A DNA stretch of 17,518 bases, from positions 52,790-70,307 of the forward strand of contig CP070725.1 in assembly GCA_020350845.1 (NCBI GenBank), read 5' to 3'. The position numbers and the translations under genes were made by a program. Origin of the DNA: Candidatus Bipolaricaulota bacterium (GTDB lineage: Bacteria > Bipolaricaulota > Bipolaricaulia > UBA7950 > UBA9294). Of this stretch, positions 12,924 through 17,518 are shown piece by piece. How positions within the stretch are numbered: position 1 is the stretch's first letter; every line of letters starts with the position of its first letter. The notes below the pieces were generated by a model. It saw only the letters and a list, made by a program, of their open reading frames with translations. It was not told where the DNA came from and did no database searches.

Positions 12924-14884
12924 TCCTCGTCCCGCGCCGCCTCTGCGATGACCTTCTCTTGGAGGTTCCCGGGCACCGCCTGGTACTTGAGGAACTGCAT
13001 CTGGAACGTTCCCCGCGCTTGCGTGAGCGACTTCAGATCGAGCGCGTAGCTCTGCACCTCGGCAAGAGGGACCTCGGCGCGGACCGTCGTCACGCGTCCT
13101 TCAGGATCCATCCCCAGAATCCTCCCCCGCCGCCCGTTGAGGTCACTGACGACTTCTCCGGTGTGCTCCTCAGGAATGCGAACATCGATCGCCATCACCG
13201 GCTCGAGGATCACCGGGCTCGCGTCGTCGTAGGCGGCGCGAACGGCGTTCCTCGCCGCGAGCTTGAACGCCAGCTCGGAGGAGTCGACGGGGTGGAAGCT
13301 GCCGTCGAAGACGGCGGCAGCGACGTTCGTCACGGGGTAGTGCGCCAGGTTCCCCGCCTCCATCGCCTCGATGACGCCCTTCTCCACGCCGGGGATGTAC
13401 TGCCCGGGGATGGAGGCGCCTTTGATCTCGTCGATGAACCTGAACTCCTCGTCGGCGAGCGGCTCGATCCTCAGGACCACTTCCCCGAACTGGCCGCGAC
13501 CGCCGGTCTGCTTCTTGTGACGGTACTTCGCCTCGGCCTTCTTGCGGATCGTCTCCTTGTACGGAATCCGCGGCCGATGGGTGTCGAGGGCGACGTTGTA
13601 GCGGTTCTTGAGCCGCTCGACGAAGACGCCGAGATGCACGTCGCCCATCCCCCAGAGGATCTGCTCCTTGGTGACAGGATCCCGCACGACGTCGACCGTC
13701 GCCTTCGCCGTGGACAGCTCCTTGAGCGCGGCGCTCATCTTCTCCACGTCCGACTGGCTCTTCGGTACGATCGTCCGCGAGTAGACCGGCTTGGGAAACG
13801 GGATCATGGCATACGCCTCGCCGCCCGCAGCCGCGGCGAGTGTCGCTCCGATCGTCAGCTCCTCCGCCTTGCCGAGGGCGACGACCTCTCCCCATCCGGC
13901 TTCGGAGACGCGCTTCTGCTTCGTGCCGTCGAACGCGTAGAGGTCGCGGATCTCGACCTTGCGTTCGGTCCCGATGTCGACGAGGGCCTTCCCTTCCTGC
14001 ACGGTCCCTGCGAGGACACGCAGATACGACAGCCGGCCGAGGTAGGGATCGTTGTCAAGGTTGAAGACGATCGCGCGCGCAGCGCCGCCCCCATCGTCGG
14101 GCGTCGGCGTCAACCCCTCGACCGCCTTCCTCAGCAGGTCGATTCCCTTCCCGTCGGACGGCACGCCGCACAGCACCGGGAAGACCTTTCCGTCGGCCAC
14201 GCCGGTGGCGAGGGCGGCGACTGTCTCGTCCTGGGTGATCTCCTCGTCCTCGAGGAACTTCATCATCAGCTCGTCGTCCGCCGCCGAGACTTCTTCGAGC
14301 AACCGGGCCCGCCACGTTTCCACGTCGTCCGCGAGCTCGGCGGGAACATCCTTGTTGGACTTGTCCGCGAAGCGGACGGCCTGTCCACTCGCGAGGTCGA
14401 CGACACCGGTGAACGCTCCCTCCTCACGAATCGGAAGCTGGAGCGGAACGAACTTCGCACCGAGCCTGTCGTCCATCTCCGCGACGACCTTCGCAAGGTC
14501 GACGTTCTCGCTGTCGAGATGCGTGAGGAAGACCGCCGTCGAACGCCCTCCGCCTCCGGAGATCTCCCACGCCCGCTCGGTGGCCACTTCCACGCCCTTC
14601 TCGCCGTGAACGACGAGCAGGGTGAGATCCGCGACGGAGACGGCCTTGATCATCTCCTCGGAGAACTCATCGCCGCCCGGCGTGTCGAGCAGAGTGAACC
14701 GCGTGCCCGAGGACTCGTAGGCGGCGCACCGCAGGTCCAGCGTGTGCCCGCGTTCCTTCTCCTCCTGCGACGCATCGAGCACAATCTCGTCGCGAATGCC
14801 TGCCTGTTTGAGCCACGCAGTGAGGGTCGCAGTCTTCCCCGTCGCCATGTGCCCCGCCAAACAGACCGTCTTCCCTTGACCCAT
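12920..14884 (-). CDS. EF-G-like translational GTPase with degenerate G domain
   Basis: The ATG at 14884 gives 654 residues, with GGAGG 7 nt upstream; authentic EF-G is about 690-700. The P-loop GHMATGKT (11-18) and switch I Thr (ERGHT, 44-48) are kept. G3 reads DTPGGDEF (67-74), so the His that EF-G uses for GTP hydrolysis is Gly. G4 reads THLD (121-124) instead of NKxD. A G-domain end (LQLPIREEGAFTGVVDL), domain II (about 268-355), III (363-435), IV (KYRHKKQTGGRGQFGEV, 453-469; IPGQYIPGVEKGV) and V (EPVMAIDVRIPEEHTGEVVSDLNGRRG) follow the EF-G-like family (the paralogues often annotated FusA2/'elongation factor G-like'). It may bind the ribosome in a non-canonical way. The housekeeping fusA must lie elsewhere. 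It heads an operon with the CBS and YjbQ proteins. Confidence 0.93.
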   Translation of the reverse strand: MGQGKTVCLAGHMATGKTATLTAWLKQAGIRDEIVLDASQEEKERGHTLDLRCAAYESSGTRFTLLDTPGGDEFSEEMIKAVSVADLTLLVVHGEKGVEVATERAWEISGGGGRSTAVFLTHLDSENVDLAKVVAEMDDRLGAKFVPLQLPIREEGAFTGVVDLASGQAVRFADKSNKDVPAELADDVETWRARLLEEVSAADDELMMKFLEDEEITQDETVAALATGVADGKVFPVLCGVPSDGKGIDLLRKAVEGLTPTPDDGGGAARAIVFNLDNDPYLGRLSYLRVLAGTVQEGKALVDIGTERKVEIRDLYAFDGTKQKRVSEAGWGEVVALGKAEELTIGATLAAAAGGEAYAMIPFPKPVYSRTIVPKSQSDVEKMSAALKELSTAKATVDVVRDPVTKEQILWGMGDVHLGVFVERLKNRYNVALDTHRPRIPYKETIRKKAEAKYRHKKQTGGRGQFGEVVLRIEPLADEEFRFIDEIKGASIPGQYIPGVEKGVIEAMEAGNLAHYPVTNVAAAVFDGSFHPVDSSELAFKLAARNAVRAAYDDASPVILEPVMAIDVRIPEEHTGEVVSDLNGRRGRILGMDPEGRVTTVRAEVPLAEVQSYALDLKSLTQARGTFQMQFLKYQAVPGNLQEKVIAEAARDEE

Positions 14885-14919
14885 TTGGGATCCTCCATCG
14901 ATGGGGGTGGATGCCGGCG

Positions 14920-14948
14920 AGTATACCGAGGGCCGCGAGGACGCACAA
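14920..14948 (-). promoter_or_regulatory. Sigma70-type promoter of the EF-G-like operon
   Basis: On the minus strand TTGTGC (14943-14948) and TATACT (14920-14925) have a 17-nt spacer, giving a leader of roughly 30 nt before the ATG at 14884. The -10 is one base from consensus. It faces away from the iorA promoter within the 222-nt divergent intergenic region 14885-15106, in which I see no other feature. Confidence 0.65.
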
Positions 14949-15006
14949 GCAACGCAGTGGGGGACGGACACAGCGCCGGGTTGCCGACGCTCGGCTGCGA
15001 CCCTCG

Positions 15007-15035
15007 TTGCGTCGCGCGAGGCGGGGCCGTATCCT
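15007..15035 (+). promoter_or_regulatory. Sigma70-type promoter of iorAB
   Basis: TTGCGT (15007-15012) and TATCCT (15030-15035) are separated by 17 nt. The predicted start near 15042 leaves a leader of about 65 nt to the iorA ATG at 15107. Both boxes are two bases from consensus, so moderate strength is expected. Confidence 0.5.
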
Positions 15036-15106
15036 CTCTGCCGGGTTCCCCAGGAGGCTTCAGCCGAGGGGAGCCTTCGCATTTGCCATCTTGCAGTGGG
15101 GGGGGC

Positions 15107-16720
15107 ATGCCGAAGCGACTTCTGCTGGGGAACGAGGCCGTCGCCCAGGGGGCGATCGACGCCGGACTGCACAACGCGTACGCCTATCCCGGAACCCCGT
15201 CCACCGAGCTCCCAGAGTACCTCGCGCGTATCGCGGCCGCCGCCGGGAGCGGACTCCGTTTCCATTGGGCGGCCAACGAGAAGACCGCGCTCGAGGAGGC
15301 ACTCGGCGCGAGCTACGCGGGTCACCGGGCGTTGGCGGCGATGAAGCACGTCGGCCTGAACGTCGCCGCCGATGCCTTCCTCAACGCCGCCATCGCGGGG
15401 GTCAACGCCGGCCTGATCGTCGTCGTCGGCGACGACCCGTCCATGCATTCGTCGCAGAACGAGCAGGACTCGCGGCTCTACGCGGCGATGGCGATGGTCC
15501 CGTGTCTCGAACCGTCCACGCAGCAGGAGGCCTACGAGATGCCTCGTGTCGCGTTCGAGCTCTCCGAGCGGCTGCGCGCTCCGGTCCTCCTCCGGCTGAC
15601 GACGCGACTCGCCCATTCGCGGGCGGACGTCACCCTCGGCGATCGTCAGTCGGTGGAGCCGCGTCGCGTCGCGAACGATCGGAAGCAGTTCATCCTCCTT
15701 CCCGTGAATGCGCGCGGGAGCTACCGCCGCCTGGTGGAAGCTCAGGGGGAGCGGGTCCGTGCGAGTGAGGAAAGCCCGTTCAACATCCTTCAGGACGGTC
15801 CCGACACGAGCCTCGGGATCATCGCCTGCGGCATCGCGCAGAACTACGTCCTCGAGGCATTCGCCGGCCCGCCGCCTCATCCCTTCCTCAAGCTCTCGCA
15901 GTACCCCCTCCCCGTCGCGCTCCTGGAGAAGATGCTCGCGCGATGCCCGCGCGTCCTCGTCGTCGAGGACGGCTATCCGCACGTGGAGCGAGCGCTTCGC
16001 GGGACGCCACCGCGGACGGACGTGAAGATCGCCGGTCGGCTGTCGGGCGATCTCCCGCGGACCGGCGAACTGACCCCCGGTGCACTCCGCCGCGCGCTCG
16101 CCATCGAGGCCCTTCCCGAACGGCTAGCGCCCACCCTCCCCGTTCCCCGCCCGCCGGCACTGTGCGCCGGTTGTCCGCATGCCGACAGCTTCCTCGCACT
16201 GAACGCGGCGCTCGCCTCCTTTCCGGACGCGCGGGTCTTCTCGGACATCGGGTGCTACACGCTCGGCGCCCTGCCGCCGTACGAGTCGATCGACACCTGC
16301 CTCGACATGGGGGCCTCGGTCACGATGGCCAAGGGCGCGGCGGACACCGGGCTACGGCCGGCAGTGGCGGTGATCGGCGACTCGACGTTCACCCACTCGG
16401 GGATGACCGGCCTCCTCGACTGCGTCGACGGCGGGACGCCGGTCACCGTGCTCGTGCTCGACAACGCGACGGTCGCGATGACCGGAGGCCAGCCCTCCCT
16501 GGCCGAGGATCGGTTGACGGGGATTCTCGCCGGACTCGGCGTTCCTGCGGATCACCTTCGACTGCTCGATCCCCGGCCCGCAGAGCACGACGCCAATGTG
16601 AGGATCCTCGAGGACGAGCTGCGCTACGACGGGCTGTCGGTCGTCGTCTCGCGGCGGGAATGTATTCAGACCGCACGGCGGCGCCCGCGGGGCGGCGACG
16701 GGTCGTCGGAGGCGCGATGA
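15107..16720 (+). CDS. iorA: Indolepyruvate:ferredoxin oxidoreductase alpha subunit, lacking C-terminal ferredoxin domain
   Basis: This encodes 537 residues. IorA with IorB oxidatively decarboxylates aryl-pyruvates to aryl-acetyl-CoA, passing electrons to ferredoxin, in aromatic amino-acid degradation. The N-terminal pyrimidine-type domain has LLGNEAVAQGAIDAG and YPGTPSTE (27-34), then GDDPSMHSSQNEQD (108-121). The linker motif LCAGCPH (352-358) and the TPP-binding segment GDSTFTHSGM...LDNATVAMTGG (424-461) are classic IorA signatures. Typical IorA then carries a C-terminal two-cluster ferredoxin domain (CxxCxxC motifs). Here the protein stops about 20 residues after SVVVSRREC (511-519) with an Arg/Gly-rich tail, so electron transfer must use an external carrier. 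A G-run precedes the ATG. The TGA overlaps the iorB ATG by four bases. Confidence 0.93.
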   Translation: MPKRLLLGNEAVAQGAIDAGLHNAYAYPGTPSTELPEYLARIAAAAGSGLRFHWAANEKTALEEALGASYAGHRALAAMKHVGLNVAADAFLNAAIAGVNAGLIVVVGDDPSMHSSQNEQDSRLYAAMAMVPCLEPSTQQEAYEMPRVAFELSERLRAPVLLRLTTRLAHSRADVTLGDRQSVEPRRVANDRKQFILLPVNARGSYRRLVEAQGERVRASEESPFNILQDGPDTSLGIIACGIAQNYVLEAFAGPPPHPFLKLSQYPLPVALLEKMLARCPRVLVVEDGYPHVERALRGTPPRTDVKIAGRLSGDLPRTGELTPGALRRALAIEALPERLAPTLPVPRPPALCAGCPHADSFLALNAALASFPDARVFSDIGCYTLGALPPYESIDTCLDMGASVTMAKGAADTGLRPAVAVIGDSTFTHSGMTGLLDCVDGGTPVTVLVLDNATVAMTGGQPSLAEDRLTGILAGLGVPADHLRLLDPRPAEHDANVRILEDELRYDGLSVVVSRRECIQTARRRPRGGDGSSEAR

Positions 16721-17355
16721 AACAGGACGTCATCCTCGCCGGCGTCGGCGGCCAGGGGTTGCTCTCCGCCGCGGCCATCATCGGAGACGCCGCCGTCCAC
16801 CGCGGCCTGCACGTGAAGCAGGCCGAGGTGCACGGGATGGCGCAACGCGGAGGGGCCGTGGAGAGCCACCTGCGGATCGCCGACGGGACCATCCACTCGG
16901 ACCTCATCGCGCGGGGCAGCGCCGACGTCATCCTTGCGCTCGAGCCCATGGAAGCGCTCCGTTACGTTCCCTACCTTGCTCCTGCGGGGACGATCGTGAC
17001 GGCCGGAAGCCCCGTGGAGAACGTAGATTCCTACCCCGATCTCGACGCGCTCCTCGAGGCGCTTCGCGCCGCCGCCCCGACACTCGTCGTCGACGCCGCC
17101 GGGCTGGCGAGGGAGGCGGGGTCGGCCCGCAGCGCAAACATGGTCGTCGCCGGTGCCGGGGCACCGCTTCTCGCGCTCACGAAGGACGAGCTCGAGGCGG
17201 CGATCGAGCGGCTGTTCGCGGCCAAGGGGCAGGACGTCGTTGAAACCAACGTGAAGGCGTTCCGCCTCGGTTTCGAGGTGGGGGAACGGTGGCTCTCCTC
17301 GTCGGGCAATGCCCGAGGAGAAGCCCCACAACGGGTCCAGGGACAAGGAGTCTGA
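16717..17355 (+). CDS. iorB: Indolepyruvate:ferredoxin oxidoreductase beta subunit
   Basis: This encodes 212 residues, about the normal length. It is the gamma-type domain of 2-oxoacid:ferredoxin oxidoreductases: DVILAGVGGQGLLSAAAIIG at the start, then QAEVHGMAQRGGAVESHLRI (about 35-54), which together form the CoA-side part of the active site. A later segment ALEPMEALRYVPYL and NMVVAGAGAPLL continue the family pattern. The ATG is inside the iorA stop (ATGA) and has GGAGG 4 nt before it, so the subunits are coupled and should form the IorAB heterodimer. The final 20 residues (SSSGNARGEAPQ...) are a non-conserved tail. Confidence 0.94.
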   Translation: MKQDVILAGVGGQGLLSAAAIIGDAAVHRGLHVKQAEVHGMAQRGGAVESHLRIADGTIHSDLIARGSADVILALEPMEALRYVPYLAPAGTIVTAGSPVENVDSYPDLDALLEALRAAAPTLVVDAAGLAREAGSARSANMVVAGAGAPLLALTKDELEAAIERLFAAKGQDVVETNVKAFRLGFEVGERWLSSSGNARGEAPQRVQGQGV

Positions 17356-17356
17356 C

Positions 17357-17518
17357 ATGTCGAGCGAGTCGGTGCTGTTCTTCCTCAAACCCGATGCCGC
17401 GGTGCGCCGCTACGTCGGCGCACGAACGCTGCGTCGTCTACTCGACACTGGGCTTCGGGTGGTTCGTTTCGCTACCGTCGACGCCCCGCGCGAGTTTCTC
17501 GCCGAGTCGCACTACGCG
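17357..17518 (+). CDS. ndk: Nucleoside diphosphate kinase (partial, C-terminus beyond window)
   Basis: The first 54 codons are visible. VLFFLKPDAAVRRYVG (6-21) matches the NDK opening (usually IKPDAVqRGLiG), including the phosphate-binding Lys. TLRRLLDTGLRVVRF corresponds to the next helix and strand, and FLAESHYA to the conserved 'AeeHYaeH'. The enzyme transfers gamma-phosphate between nucleotides through a His intermediate that is downstream of the window. The canonical RG after KPDAV is replaced, so this may be a divergent NDK-domain protein rather than the housekeeping enzyme. AAGGAG precedes the ATG, which starts 1 nt after the iorB stop, so it is probably co-transcribed with iorAB. Confidence 0.8.
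   Translation, partial: MSSESVLFFLKPDAAVRRYVGARTLRRLLDTGLRVVRFATVDAPREFLAESHYA

Noticed and set aside
14885..15982. A 366-codon upstream extension of the EF-G-like gene on the minus strand
   Set aside because: It is antisense to iorA, shows no family similarity, and a good ribosome site and promoter lie directly before the ATG at 14884.
12959..16720. A plus-strand open frame of 1253 codons that appears to fuse a long N-terminal region to IorA
   Set aside because: Its first 716 codons are antisense to the EF-G-like gene and composed of low-complexity Arg/Leu/Asp-rich sequence; the IorA domain begins precisely at the ATG at 15107.
1..17518. CRISPR arrays, insertion sequences, integrase or toxin-antitoxin genes
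   Set aside because: No direct-repeat array, transposase motif or terminal inverted repeats were seen; all genes belong to housekeeping, metabolic or surface-protein families.

Overview
The window is about 17.5 kb of GC-rich bacterial chromosome. The organism looks like a diderm: one gene encodes a lipoprotein and another a large secreted repeat protein. I cannot fix the phylum from sequence alone. NusG has a large insertion of the kind I recall from Thermotoga. EF-Tu, RpoB and an EF-G paralogue all carry unusual substitutions, which suggests a deep-branching or poorly sampled lineage rather than a familiar model group.

Minus strand, read from high to low coordinates. A strong promoter at 14920-14948 drives a tightly overlapping three-gene operon: an EF-G-like translational GTPase, a two-CBS plus ACT-like (AcuB-type) protein, and a YjbQ/UPF0047 protein. 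The last gene's stop codon lies inside the -35 box of a near-consensus promoter (11911-11939). That promoter starts the classic translation/transcription supercluster: tRNA-Thr(TGT), tRNA-Tyr(GTA), tRNA-Thr(GGT), tuf, rpmG, tRNA-Trp(CCA), secE, nusG, rplK, rplA, rplJ, rplL, rpoB. The order matches the well-known bacterial arrangement, but the tRNA-Gly often found here is missing. rpoC does not follow rpoB. Instead a Nudix hydrolase gene begins inside the last codons of rpoB. A probable terminator follows, and then a promoter with a perfect 24-bp dyad precedes a secreted protein (cadherin/tandem-95-like repeats, PKD and SdrD-B-like domains) and a lipoprotein that runs off the left edge. These two proteins share a homologous domain.

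Plus strand, 15007 to the end. A promoter divergent from the EF-G-like operon drives iorA and iorB (indolepyruvate:ferredoxin oxidoreductase, a four-base overlap), then the start of a nucleoside diphosphate kinase gene that runs off the right edge. IorA lacks the usual C-terminal ferredoxin domain.

Points most worth a second look: rpoB uncoupled from rpoC together with a remodelled rifampicin pocket and fork loop 2; a reciprocal Asn/Ser exchange between the G4 and G5 motifs of EF-Tu; an EF-G paralogue that has lost its catalytic His and NKxD motif; NusG with a triplicated insertion domain; a ferredoxin-less IorA; and the perfect dyad in front of the surface-protein operon. There is no mobile element, CRISPR array or obvious defence system. 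No stretch longer than 300 bases lacks a gene.
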